NCBI GenBank assembly: GCA_964023275.1
Contig: OZ029919.1
Coordinates: forward strand, 9,936,202-10,000,201
Origin: Norana najaformis
Lineage: Eukaryota; Annelida; Clitellata; Crassiclitellata; Hormogastridae
Reading direction: 5' to 3'
Length of the DNA stretch: 64,000 bases
Shown here in pieces: positions 32,301 through 41,149 of the stretch. Position 1 is the stretch's first letter, and each line of letters starts with the position of its first letter. The notes below the pieces were generated by a model. That model was not told the DNA's origin, ran no database searches, and worked only from the letters and a program-made list of their open reading frames with translations. The translations under genes and the position numbers were made by a program.

Positions 32301-33430
32301 AGTTCAATTTAATTAGGGCATTTTATTTGATGCTTGTCCTGTCTGCTCTTGTTCCACATCTAGGTATTTTCCCAGCAGCAGTGGAATGCACCTGTTGTTT
32401 AACTACATGGAAAGAAGAAAGAAGGTAGGTAGAACTGCAGTTTAGCCTGCCTGCGGCCAATCGTGTACGAACAATATGGCCATCCAGACTGCAAGAGAAT
32501 AGAATTCTGCAATAAATAAGTAATCAATGAGTAACAAATGTGATGAGGCACATTTGTGAAAAAATGTTTATTACATGAAACAAATAATATCAACTTATGC
32601 TGGGTCTTCAGCTGCAATGAAAAACGATCTGGAAAATGTTCGTCTTAAAGCGATTACACTGCAGAAACACTGGAAGGGATAATGTTACAACATCCTTCTG
32701 GGAACTCGTGTCATATCCTCAGGATATGACACGAGTTCCTGGAAGCTGATTCCAATCTGGAAAATTTGGAAAACAGCACTTTTATACATTCTGTTGTTGT
32801 GCTTGAACAGAACTTCGTAGATTCAGACGATGAGGCACACACACAAAATGCTGTGACCCTGTTCCTTACTCACTGATTCTTTATTTATTGAAAAAACGAT
32901 ACGCGGAGATTGTAGTGTCCTATCGTACTCTGTGGCCCCATGTTGCTAATAAGTGATCAGCCGCAGGCAGGCAAAACCGCAATTCTACCAAAGGTAATTC
33001 ATCACTTTAGCATCCCCAATTATTAACGCGATTAACAAATATCGTATTAGCCTCCCGAGTAATATAATCATTTACCTTTGTACCTTCACAGTTGTCACAT
33101 CCAGGAATAGAAGTGTGAAATAAAAAGAAACTAACCATAAAAAGTTCAATTAAAGGAAAACACATAAATAAATAAACGCACTGATTATAATACAACTTCC
33201 AGTGGAAGTTATATTTCACTCCAGTTGCAAAACGATAAAGTTCCCCGAAAGGTGTTGTTTGAAAGATTCCTACCTTTATTTTCAGCAGTCTTCTTGTCTT
33301 TGATGATGTGGACGTCTTTGATGTCGCCAAACTTGCCAAATATCTCTCTCATTTCTTCTTCTGAACATCCTTTTCCACCAAGAATAAAAACGCGATTGTA
33401 ATTATCGCCCGCGCCGAGTTTAGGCGTCAT
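25087..33430 (-). CDS. RBM45: RBM45 RNA-binding protein, ten coding exons
   Basis: Four-RRM RNA-binding protein (developmentally regulated RNA-binding protein 1, DRB1), mainly nuclear in animals and linked to RNA processing. Coding exons, 5' to 3' on the minus strand: 33430-33274, 31868-31771, 31130-31005, 30683-30560, 30162-29977, 29500-29351, 28620-28485, 27898-27772, 25925-25667, 25301-25087. All introns are GT-AG and all phases agree, giving 1578 nt and 525 aa (human RBM45 is 474 aa). RRM1 (about residues 12-90) has VFILGG and KGIIYVTY; RRM2 (about 95-170) has LFIIVP and LAYVKF; RRM3 (about 245-320) has VLINSLSQ and SAVIKYTSP; RRM4 (about 410-490) has RLFIVIAP and KYGYVKYADAESARKAIECL. 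The tail is charged (GKRERSSD...SKMAKVD). The start is MTPKLGAG, the first ATG in frame; a TTG lies 7 codons upstream. The orthology call rests on domain order and on local matches such as YGDIEY, ALENCD, PGMEYC, GFEYPP and ERLFIVIAPE. Confidence 0.93.
25667..25925 (-). CDS. RBM45: RBM45 exon 9
   Basis: Gly/Ala/Pro-rich linker (MGGFVTPAAPALGSP), then the start of RRM4 (VKERLFIVIAPE, EDCFCRFGNM). The donor CCAG|GTCATT is weaker than average. Confidence 0.9.
26415..27344. mobile_element. TA-flanked inverted-repeat DNA transposon (non-autonomous) in RBM45 intron 8
   Basis: The left end reads TA then CCGTACTTTCCGGACTATAA. The right end reversed reads CCGTATTTTCCGGAATATAC, followed by TA, so the 926-bp body is flanked by TA at 26415-26416 and 27343-27344. 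Related motifs (AAGTCGCACC, AAGACGC) repeat inside each end. The centre (about 26820-27130) is GC-rich with direct-repeat pairs around GGCAGGGCGCCCC and carries a spurious 96-codon minus frame. TA targeting suggests the Tc1/mariner (possibly pogo-like) superfamily, but no transposase is present. Confidence 0.75.
27611..27715. repeat. Intronic dispersed repeat, copy 1
   Basis: Shares AAATTACAAATAAATTACAG and CCCGCCAAAATACAAAAAA with 29821-29908. Both copies lie in RBM45 introns, in the same orientation. Confidence 0.75.
27772..27898 (-). CDS. RBM45: RBM45 exon 8
   Basis: Polar linker (AMRQSMNAVSQEPDV, NIQVLVQTIEK). Acceptor TACAG|G and donor AAAAG|GTTTGT fit phases 2 and 0. This exon has little sequence conservation, so it is supported mainly by frame closure. 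Confidence 0.8.
28485..28620 (-). CDS. RBM45: RBM45 exon 7
   Basis: End of RRM3 (SAVIKYTSPQCAAYA, LDGFEYPPAYR). The donor is GCAG|GTCTGT, phase 2. Confidence 0.9.
29312..29341. repeat. (AC)n microsatellite
   Basis: About 14 AC units immediately downstream (on the gene strand) of the donor of RBM45 exon 6. Confidence 0.95.
29351..29500 (-). CDS. RBM45: RBM45 exon 6
   Basis: Start of RRM3 (VLINSLSQELVGKLFDLIPG, then MEYC). The donor is TCAG|GTTTGT, phase 1. The following intron contains an (AC)n run at 29312-29341. Confidence 0.9.
29821..29908. repeat. Intronic dispersed repeat, copy 2
   Basis: Partner of 27611-27715, with a ~10-bp length difference and a few substitutions. Confidence 0.75.
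29977..30162 (-). CDS. RBM45: RBM45 exon 5 (linker)
   Basis: Encodes a low-complexity Ser/Arg/Tyr-rich linker (GARSRSPERSHSFDFGDG) between RRM2 and RRM3. The frame is open and both phases (1 to 1) agree. Confidence 0.88.
30560..30683 (-). CDS. RBM45: RBM45 exon 4
   Basis: Second half of RRM2 (KYGDIEYVRIVKD, RLAYVKF, ALENCDA). The donor is C|GTATGT, phase 1. Confidence 0.92.
31005..31130 (-). CDS. RBM45: RBM45 exon 3
   Basis: Linker and first half of RRM2 (MLRLFIIVP, FTQEDIEKDF). The donor is AGA|GTAATA, phase 0. Confidence 0.92.
31771..31868 (-). CDS. RBM45: RBM45 exon 2
   Basis: Completes RRM1, with RNP1 (KGIIYVTY) formed across the exon 1/2 junction. The donor is AAG|GTTTGT, phase 0. Confidence 0.92.
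32701..32739. repeat. Perfect 39-bp palindrome in RBM45 intron 1
   Basis: Arms GGAACTCGTGTCATATCCT and AGGATATGACACGAGTTCC are exact reverse complements, 19 bp each, around a single central C. The surrounding ~400 bp show no other recognisable element. Confidence 0.95.
33274..33430 (-). CDS. RBM45: RBM45 exon 1
   Basis: Contains the start codon and most of RRM1, including RNP2 (VFILGG). The donor is AAAG|GTAGGA, phase 1. Confidence 0.9.
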
Positions 33431-33627
33431 TTTACTATGAAATCTGAGCAAACTGAAAAAACCGAAATTATTATTATACTGAATAAAATGGCGTACAGAT
33501 CACTGGTTATCAACGAGCAAGGACAAACATTGCACTTCAACTTTTTGATACACTACAGATATGCTGTGACGTATTTAGCACATATGCACCGCAGCGCCTC
33601 TTGCGGCTAGCAAGTATCACGAATTCG
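33431..33627 (-). promoter_or_regulatory. RBM45: RBM45 5' flank and probable promoter
   Basis: This is the only space between the RBM45 start codon and the SINE-like repeat beginning at 33628, so the 5' UTR and core promoter probably lie here unless an upstream non-coding exon exists. No clear TATA box is seen. Confidence 0.4.
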
Positions 33628-34650
33628 TAATCGTAATGGTAATCTCAAGATTTCTACAGCGCCCAACGAAAGCCACGTCACGAGGACCAGCTTATTCACA
33701 GGCGCTCAGTCAACACAAAATCGATAGGCAAAAGTGTTCGGTTCCAGGTCAAGATCCAAGATTCAGGCAGAGAGACAGCTTTAAACTTGTTAAACTGTTC
33801 GGTGTTTTGTTTAGAGAAGATCTGATATTTGACGACCATGTGTCTTTTATGTTGACTAATTGCAGTCAACGCCTTTACCCAATAAAAGTCCTTCGATCGC
33901 AGGGAATGCCTTCCAATAAATTACAAAGCATTTTCCAATCTCTTGTAGTCTCCAGGCTTGCCTATGCTCTCCCATCCTGGGTTTGTTTCCTGTCAAACGA
34001 ATTAATTGGGAGAATCGACTCATTTTTACGCCGCGCTGTGCGCAGTGGCCTTTTGAATGGTGATAGTATAAAATTAGAAAATTATTGTGAGAAAATTGAA
34101 TTGAAATTTTTTAAAAGCATTCAGGAGCCTAACCACTGCCTTCACCAGTTACTTCCAGCTAAGCTCTCACACGGTTTCACCTTGCGGGAGAGGGGACATA
34201 ATTTTGAATTGCCAAACTTTCACACATTGCTCCATAAAAGATCCTTAGTCCTTCGATCACTGTATAAATATAGAAAATTGTAACTTTTTCAGTAGATCAA
34301 TTTATCAATTCTGCTAGATTGTCCTAACAGTTGTGGCTCTGTATTCTGAACTATTTAAACATAATTTTTTATTAAGTTGCAATTCAGACCCTATTTTACA
34401 TTGTTCATGTCATTTATTATATTGCTGTGTGCATTGTTGTGGTAAAGTGTGTGCGTTTGACTCATGCTAATAAAAGAATATTTACTTACTTACTTACTTA
34501 GCTACGGTGTGTGATGCTTGAGATTGGAGCGGAAAGAGGGATAAGTGGAAAAAGGGGACTCAGAATAGGATCTGTGAAAGAGGAATGTTTTCAGTTTTGA
34601 ATGAAAGACCAATGCAACAATTGCAAGCGGTGGAGCATGGGTTTGTATGA
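33628..34650 (+). repeat. SINE-like repeat split by a LINE insertion
   Basis: 33628-33782 matches 6009-6165 (TTTCTACAGCGCCCAACGAA, GGTTCCAGGTCAAGAT) and 34501-34650 matches 6166-6310 (GCTACGGTG...GAGCGGAAAGAG...GGTGGAGCATGG). At 6.1 kb the two halves are contiguous, so the DNA in between is an insertion. Confidence 0.8.
33783..34500 (+). mobile_element. 5'-truncated non-LTR retrotransposon (jockey/CR1-like) 3' end
   Basis: An open frame to the stop at 34281-34283 encodes the end of a LINE reverse transcriptase and its C-terminal region (LFGVLFREDLIFDDHV, NCSQRLYPIKVLRSQGMP, SRLAYALPSWVCFLS, RIDSFLRRAVR, LRERGHNFELP). A ~200-bp 3' UTR follows and ends in a short (TTAC)n tail, a typical CR1/jockey-group 3' end. 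The catalytic RT motifs are missing because of 5' truncation. The frame is undisrupted, so the insertion may be fairly young. Confidence 0.8.
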
Positions 34651-36538
34651 TGGTCAGATTATTATCGCTGTTTTGGGCAAGTTTAATCCAGAGTGGGAGG
34701 GATTGCCAAATTTTAAGGATGGGGTGACGCACGGCGATGTGGCTATTGTTGATGAAAAGAAAATCAACGAATTATTATATATTTTAAGAGTTAAAGTTTG
34801 CCATTGGAAAGTATCATATTTTATGTGTGCTGCAAATGTCGTTTCTTAATTACAAATTATATGACATTTGATTTAATTTTTACTCTATTTAATTTGCACT
34901 CTACCCAACCTAGCCTACTTTCCCCTCCTATTTCAGGTCTCCTGGCAACCGGACTTGGTTTCTGATATGGCATCTTCGGACAATACCACGAACTTGACGC
35001 AGCGCTAGTAAATATGTTGGTTCCCTGCGTAGCTTTTCAGAAATTTCGAGATTACGATTACGACCGTGCGGCAGACCTGTGAATAAATCTTAATTATGAT
35101 GAGGTTACTCAGCCTTACGGTTTCAACTTGGAGACCAAAAATCTCGTATCGGATTTCTAGGTGCATTGAACGTCTCGGTATCGATTCCATTTATGGGAAC
35201 GACGTCTCGAGTCTCGTCTCGGCCCTTGGAGATGGACTTAATGTTCTTGGACAGAGGTAGGCCTACACTAACAACAAAGACTCTAACATCTTTGCTAACA
35301 ATTTCCAAAGGGATTGCCTAATGCAGGTCGATGTATAGGCTGTAGGAAGAGGACAGAATTGAGCGAGCTTTGGGGTTGTATCTGAAAACCCTTTCAAATT
35401 TTGAGTTACATGCAAAGCATCACTGGTCTCGTGTGATATGTCTGCTTGGATCCATCATTTGAAGTGGGGGAACTTGCAGACAACATTGATTGTCACCGTG
35501 TCCTATTCAATTTTAGGATGAGGTGGCGATCGCATCATCTGCAGCAAATCTTGTGCAGTTCGGTGTCATCTGTGAACAGGAGACTGGGTGAAACATTTCG
35601 TTTAGAGGAGCATTAAAACATGGCGTAGTGGCCTGCATTATTATTAGTATTAGGCCTACTAGCCTTGTCTTACAAATAAAATCTAATTCTGTCTTTGAGT
35701 GCCTCAGAAACTGGGGCTTTGGCAGAAGACTACAACTACGGGATTTGATTTTAATTATAGTGTTATTATTTTGTATTAAGTATTTTGTAATGTTTTTGCT
35801 TCTGGGCCAACAAGTCTGCAACTTAATCACCCCTATAAAACTTTCAGTCGGATCAGAAGTTTCAGATTTATGCTACAGATGGTATAAAAATCAGTTTCCT
35901 GTAGGCCACTACTCAAGAAATGACGTAGTTAACACTTAGATGCACTGTCGTAGACTACAATTGCAGTGTAGCCCTACTCCGAGTTCCGCGTTGGCCTTGT
36001 CAGCACGATCGCAGGTTTGTAGGCCTTTCAGCTGGTGATGTAGGCCTAATGTTAACATCCTGAGTGTATGGTAGAGAAGTCTGAAGAGCACTGTAGACCG
36101 GAATGTGCTACATTGAATGTGCCGATAATTTTGCTGTGAATTCAGTGACGTACGCCAATCTTAGACTTATTTTGCCGAACAGGCCACTCGAAGTTGCCTT
36201 CCGAGAAAAATCAGAAATCATCTTAAACGTTGTTTCACTACAGCGCCCTGCAAACTTAACAAGATATTGTTATTGGTTTATTTAATGATACCTTTGTATC
36301 AAAGAAGATAAGCATTGCCAAAAGAATAAATTCGGCCTAATTAACTAGGCCTAAGTGTTGGTTAGTTAATTAATTTCACTTATTGAAATATATTCAGTTC
36401 GTGTGCAACTTGTGACCAGATGTTGAGTGGTGCCCAGAAACTAAATGTACTAAAATTTAAAAAGATCTGCCGTGCATTAAGATCTATGCTAAATAGATGC
36501 TGAAAAGTTCAACAATAATTGTGAGATGCATCAAGGGG
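34651..36538. other. Stretch without a recognisable gene
   Basis: Contains a minus-strand SINE-like fragment at about 34995-35070 (GATTACGATTACG and GACGCAGCGCTAG, matching 47990-48110) and several TAGGCCTA words. No exon is supported. Confidence 0.4.
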
Positions 36539-36543
36539 ATAGG

Positions 36544-36722
36544 TATATCAGGTTGGCCTATAGGTATAGACACTATGACACGTGTGTTCAGCTACATGTA
36601 TATTATCAGACTGATGGCCTTGCATCAGTGAGGGTTGCGCACCCATGTACAGGGCGTGGCTTATATGTCCAACCCTAATATCAGTGTCCCTATTGGCCTA
36701 TGTGCTAGCCACTCATGATACA
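36544..36722 (-). repeat. Ty3/gypsy 3' LTR
   Basis: 179 bp. In element orientation it starts TGTATCATGAGTGG and ends CCTGATATA; the 3' terminus is TA rather than the usual CA. No difference from 40971-41149 was found by eye. Confidence 0.93.
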
Positions 36723-36732
36723 TCCTTTCCAC
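36723..36732 (-). promoter_or_regulatory. Polypurine tract
   Basis: On the element strand GTGGAAAGGA lies immediately before the 3' LTR, the expected site for plus-strand DNA priming. Confidence 0.8.
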
Positions 36733-36810
36733 AGAAAATCGCAAGTTGAAAGTACCATCTGCGTCGAAATATACGTTGAGAAAGAAAGTCTTTTTTTTTA
36801 AAAAAAAGTC

Positions 36811-36892
36811 TAAATCTACGGAGTCCTATTATCTAGTTAAATCTACGGAGTCCTATTATCTAGTCTAAATCTATGGAGTCCTACTGTCTAGT
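36811..36892 (-). repeat. Three tandem 27-28-bp units between pol and the polypurine tract
   Basis: Units at 36811-36837, 36838-36864 and 36865-36892 share AAATCTACGGAGTCCTATTA (plus strand), and the third unit has diverged slightly. The repeat sits in the 3' untranslated part of the retrotransposon. Confidence 0.9.
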
Positions 36893-36919
36893 TCTTTAGG
36901 CTTTTTCTTTTGCAGTGCC

Positions 36920-39900
36920 TCAGTCCGAATAGCGAGCTGGGGGTATCACCACTCGCCCAGAGCGTGTAATCACCGGCGCCGGACCACCGTGGGCGGCTGA
37001 TGGAGGAGGTGGGGAGAGGGCTACCGGAGGTGATTCAGCTGCGGGGTTAGCTCGTTGAATGTTACGGTCTGTCGGGCTCTCGCCGTCTTCCTCCATGATG
37101 GGGGGCTCTGAGCTTGGTGTCACGTGGCGCGAAGTTCTCCTGCGAGTGGTTCCATCCTCAAAACGAACGGCGTACGATCTGTGGGGGAGGACTGCCGTTA
37201 TCTGAGCCTTGCGCCATTCTGGGCGTTCGTCGTACTTCACTCGGACTGTCTGCCCGACTGGTAATGATGGCCTCGCTTTTGCGCTTCTGTTATAATAGAA
37301 GGCTTGCCGGGCCTTGGCCTCTGATAGGGCGATCGTGGTGGCTTTTGAAGTAGCTGTATCGAGGAGCCTATTTGAAACGGGAAGGCGCGTTCTCAGTCGA
37401 CGGCCAAACATAATTTCAGCCGGCGACAGAGTCAGTTGCTCAGAAGGCGTACTCCTCCATTCTAATAATGCCAGAAATGGGTCAGAGTTCGCCTCCCTGG
37501 CTTTGGTCATGATTCTTTTAGCAGTCTTCACAGCGTTTTCGACCCTTCCGTTTGATTGTGGGTATCTAGGAGAACTTGTAATATGCTGGAACTCATACTT
37601 GTCGGCGAAACGTTTGAACTCTTGGGAACAGAAAGGGCTATTATCTGTAATTACGAATGATGGAAGACCGTGCCTGGCAAAGTGTGGACGTAAGCAGTAG
37701 ACGATATCCGATATCTTTTTTGATGGTAAACGGTCGATCTCGAAGAACCCGGATAAATAATCGACTGAGATTAAATATTCCCTGTCGTGAAACGTGAAGA
37801 TGTCTATCCCGACTCTCTCCCAGGGCCGACTTGGCACCGGATGACACATCAGGGGTTCCTTCTGCATTGATAGATGATAACGGGCACAGATTTCGCAAGT
37901 CTCAGATACGCGTTTGATGTCGGCCGTGAGTCCCGGCCAAAATACCGTTTCCCGTGCTCGGCGAATGATGGAATTGACACCCGTATGCGCGCTGTGGAGC
38001 CGTTCAAGGATGTGGGCACGCATTGGAGGAGGGATGACAAGGCGGTCGCCTTTGAAGACCAGACCGCAGCTGACGCTCAATTCATCTGCAAACGTATGGT
38101 ATGGTCGTAAATTTGTCGACAGGTTGGTCGGCGTTTCCGGCCAGCCTATCGCGATCTGCTGTATTAATTGAGCGTAGTCCTCGTCCTTCGCTGCATCAGT
38201 CAGCCGCGCTATAGTGTCTGCAGAAGCTATCGTTCGCAGTTCGTCCATCTGTTCCTCATCTACTCGATCTAGCAGGGCGACCACCTCTCCAAACGCAGTC
38301 GGCTCCGTAGCGCCGCTAGGGAATGCACGCGAGAGAGTGTCTGCTAATAGCATGTCAGTGCCTCGCTTATAGATAAGCTCGTACGAGTACCTTTGAAGTC
38401 GGAGCAGCATCCGCTGAAGACGCTTCGGGGCGGAGGCCAAGGCTTTCTTGTTTATCGCCAGCAGAGGTTTGTGGTCAGTTTCAATTATCACTTGTCGTGC
38501 GTAGACATACGTATCAAAGCGTTCCAATGCAAATACAATGGCCAGTAGCTCCTTTTCGATTTGAGCGAAATCCTGTTCTGTTTTCGTCATCGCCCTCGAT
38601 GCGTACTCTACGACCTGTCCTTTTTGCATCAATACAGCACCGAGGCCAGCTTGTGAGGCATCTGCCTGAATAACGATAGGCTGGTCTGGGGCAAAATAAC
38701 GAAGTATTGGAGCCGAAGCGAGCACTGCTTTCAACTGATCAAAAGCCTCGACATGTCGTTGGTCAAATCTGAATTCATTTTCCGTCGAAAGTAGTTCCCT
38801 TAGTGGCGCTGTGATTTCGCTGAAATGCGGACAGAAACGTGCCAGGTATGTGGCCATTCCTAATGCGCGTTGCAGGGCTGCTTTGTCGTCCGGATACGGC
38901 ATCTGTTGTATGGCGGTAACTTTCATTGGGTCGGGCCGTAAGCCTGCATTCGTCAATTCGTGCCCCATAAATGTGAGAATAGAACGATTTAGTCGAAACT
39001 TCTCTTTGTTCAATTTAAGGCCCTTCTCTCGGCAGCGGTCGAGTAGTGCGATCAGATTAGTGTCGTGGTCGCACTCGGCTGCTGCTGCGGTGTCACCAGA
39101 ACCCGTGACGAGAATGTCGTCAGCAATGCAGTGAACGCCCTTTAGACCGGAAATTGCAGCATGGACCCTGGATTGCCATATTTCTGGAGCGGGACTAATT
39201 CCAAATGGTAGCCGTAGCCATCGGTATCTTCCAAATGGGGTCTCGAACGTGGTTAGACGACTTGAGGCGTCGTCAAGTTTCAGGTGCCAGAAAGCGTGCT
39301 TTATGTCAACCGTGCTAAAAACTTTGACTCCCGCCAACTTGGGAAGGATGTCGTCGATCGTTGGCATATAATATGTGCATCTTTTAAGAGCTTTATTCAA
39401 TGGTTTTGGGTCGATACATATTCTTAGACCGCCACCCGGCTTTGTCACCACCAATAGGGCGGAAACCCACGGGGTTGGCTCAGTTACTGGTGTGATGATG
39501 TTGTCCGCTGCCATGCGTTGCAGTTCTATCTCGACCTTATCCCGTACTGCTACTGGAAGGCGTCGCAGTGGCATTCGTACTGGGGGGACAAAGGTATCCA
39601 CTTCCAATCTTACATTCCCTTTTAGCATGCCCAGTGATCCGTTGAACAGATCGGCGTACCGGCCAAATATCTCAGCTTCTGCAAGGCGAGATGATGCCTG
39701 CGCGCAACGGGGCACCGATGTGCTGGCTTCCCGTATTTCGCATATGTTTTCTTCAACTATGCGCAACAGATCAAGACGGCGGCAGGCGTCGATGCCAAGG
39801 ATAGGGTTGTCGCGCTGTGTAACATAGAAATCTACATCGAATTCCGTGCGTGTGTGTGGGTGCTTCACTGTGGCAGTGAGCATTCCGAGGGTTTTAAGCT

Positions 39901-40936
39901 CCTGCCGGTCAAACATGCGTAAAGTTGCTCTAGGCGGGCGAAGGGTATTGGTTGTGATTTTGGTAAAGAGGGCTACCGGCAAGATGTTGACGGAGGAACC
40001 ACAGTCTAATAAGAATCTCACCTTATGTCCGTTGACAAGGATGTGTGAGTAGACTCTGGGGTTGTCAGCGTTGTCTAGCGCGTATAACGTTTCTTCCCCT
40101 TCTTGCAGTTCTCGGACATCAGTTGTGGTTCGCCGTGACCTACAGACGCTACTATAGTGCCCCAGCTTCAGACAAAAATTGCAGGTTTTACCATAAGCCG
40201 GACACGCACTCTTTGACGGGTTGTGCAGGCCTCCACAATATTGACAGGAGTGACCCGGGGAATCCTTTGGGTGGTTGTTATGCGCCTTTTGCTTGTCCGG
40301 GCTTTCCCAATTTCGTGTCTGCCGTTGTGCGTAAGAACCTGGTGGGCGTCGGCGTGGTTGTTGTGTCGTGGCCTGGACTTCGTCTGGCGTAGTAATGCTC
40401 TTCAGCTGCCGCATAGTCGCCTCCGACGCGCGACATATGTCGATTGCCTGAGGTAGGTCGAGTTTCCGCGTCTGGAGTAGTTTCTTTCGCGTGGCGTCAT
40501 CCTTAACGCCCAGGACAATTCGATCGCGGATCGTAGATTCTTCGACTGTCCCGTAATCACAAGTTCTGACGAGTCGACGCAGGTCACCAAGGAACGAATC
40601 AAAAGTCTCACCGGGCTCCTGTTGTCGGCGGTGAAAAATATAACGTTCGTATACTTCATTGATTTCGCCGACGCAGTAGGTTTCGAAGGCTTCAAGGAGC
40701 TTTGCCGGGTCTTCTTTGTCCTGCTCTCGAGCGAATTCCATCGTAGTAAAGATTTCATATGCGTCGGAGCCAATGCACGCTAGAAAGATAGCTGCCTGTC
40801 GGTCTCCGTCTTCGCGATCTAGCTTTGCCGCTTTGACATAATTGGACCACTGGCCTCTGAAACGCTTCCAGTCTAAAGCCAGATTCGTTACTTTCAGAGG
40901 CGCCGGTAATGGAATTTGTAAAGTCGTCGTCGCCAT
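36920..40936 (-). CDS. Gag-Pol polyprotein of the Ty3/gypsy element
   Basis: One uninterrupted 1338-aa frame encodes all proteins for retrotransposition, with no frameshift between gag and pol. The Gag region is at residues 1-230. Zinc knuckles follow at 231-265 (CQYCGG...CNFCLKLGHYSSVC). The protease motif is LLDCGSSVN at about 309-317; the catalytic triplet is DCG rather than the usual DSG/DTG. Reverse transcriptase spans about 450-680, with VDIKHAFW (Asp543), LPFGISPAP and IADD (604-607). RNase H is at about 750-870 (QADAS Asp759, ETDHKPL Asp821). The integrase has an HxxH...CxxC finger (H981, H984, C1014, C1017) and catalytic D1045, D1098 and E1133. The C-terminus is Pro-rich and no chromodomain is evident. 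There is no envelope gene. The layout suits a Mag-like or related Metaviridae lineage, but the clade would need a tree. The start ATG lies 34 nt past the LTR. Confidence 0.95.
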   Translation of the reverse strand: MATTTLQIPLPAPLKVTNLALDWKRFRGQWSNYVKAAKLDREDGDRQAAIFLACIGSDAYEIFTTMEFAREQDKEDPAKLLEAFETYCVGEINEVYERYIFHRRQQEPGETFDSFLGDLRRLVRTCDYGTVEESTIRDRIVLGVKDDATRKKLLQTRKLDLPQAIDICRASEATMRQLKSITTPDEVQATTQQPRRRPPGSYAQRQTRNWESPDKQKAHNNHPKDSPGHSCQYCGGLHNPSKSACPAYGKTCNFCLKLGHYSSVCRSRRTTTDVRELQEGEETLYALDNADNPRVYSHILVNGHKVRFLLDCGSSVNILPVALFTKITTNTLRPPRATLRMFDRQELKTLGMLTATVKHPHTRTEFDVDFYVTQRDNPILGIDACRRLDLLRIVEENICEIREASTSVPRCAQASSRLAEAEIFGRYADLFNGSLGMLKGNVRLEVDTFVPPVRMPLRRLPVAVRDKVEIELQRMAADNIITPVTEPTPWVSALLVVTKPGGGLRICIDPKPLNKALKRCTYYMPTIDDILPKLAGVKVFSTVDIKHAFWHLKLDDASSRLTTFETPFGRYRWLRLPFGISPAPEIWQSRVHAAISGLKGVHCIADDILVTGSGDTAAAAECDHDTNLIALLDRCREKGLKLNKEKFRLNRSILTFMGHELTNAGLRPDPMKVTAIQQMPYPDDKAALQRALGMATYLARFCPHFSEITAPLRELLSTENEFRFDQRHVEAFDQLKAVLASAPILRYFAPDQPIVIQADASQAGLGAVLMQKGQVVEYASRAMTKTEQDFAQIEKELLAIVFALERFDTYVYARQVIIETDHKPLLAINKKALASAPKRLQRMLLRLQRYSYELIYKRGTDMLLADTLSRAFPSGATEPTAFGEVVALLDRVDEEQMDELRTIASADTIARLTDAAKDEDYAQLIQQIAIGWPETPTNLSTNLRPYHTFADELSVSCGLVFKGDRLVIPPPMRAHILERLHSAHTGVNSIIRRARETVFWPGLTADIKRVSETCEICARYHLSMQKEPLMCHPVPSRPWERVGIDIFTFHDREYLISVDYLSGFFEIDRLPSKKISDIVYCLRPHFARHGLPSFVITDNSPFCSQEFKRFADKYEFQHITSSPRYPQSNGRVENAVKTAKRIMTKAREANSDPFLALLEWRSTPSEQLTLSPAEIMFGRRLRTRLPVSNRLLDTATSKATTIALSEAKARQAFYYNRSAKARPSLPVGQTVRVKYDERPEWRKAQITAVLPHRSYAVRFEDGTTRRRTSRHVTPSSEPPIMEEDGESPTDRNIQRANPAAESPPVALSPPPPSAAHGGPAPVITRSGRVVIPPARYSD

Positions 40937-40952
40937 ATTGTTGATTAGTAAT

Positions 40953-40970
40953 ATCCCACTTCTGACACCA
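40953..40970 (-). promoter_or_regulatory. Primer-binding site (tRNA-Leu)
   Basis: The plus strand reads ATCCCACTTCTGACACCA, like the 3' end of animal tRNA-Leu (CAG/CAA type) including CCA. Its complement on the element strand, beginning TGG right after the LTR, is the primer site. The 5' leader to the ATG is only 34 nt, so the primer site takes up about half of it. Confidence 0.85.
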
Positions 40971-41149
40971 TATATCAGGTTGGCCTATAGGTATAGACAC
41001 TATGACACGTGTGTTCAGCTACATGTATATTATCAGACTGATGGCCTTGCATCAGTGAGGGTTGCGCACCCATGTACAGGGCGTGGCTTATATGTCCAAC
41101 CCTAATATCAGTGTCCCTATTGGCCTATGTGCTAGCCACTCATGATACA
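40971..41149 (-). repeat. Ty3/gypsy 5' LTR
   Basis: Identical to 36544-36722. It should contain the element promoter on the minus strand. Its 3' edge touches the primer-binding site directly. Confidence 0.93.

Noticed and set aside
37114-40456. Several plus-strand open frames of 60-150 codons
   Set aside because: They are antisense to the intact Gag-Pol frame, which has clear protein motifs; these are shadows of a GC-richer coding region.
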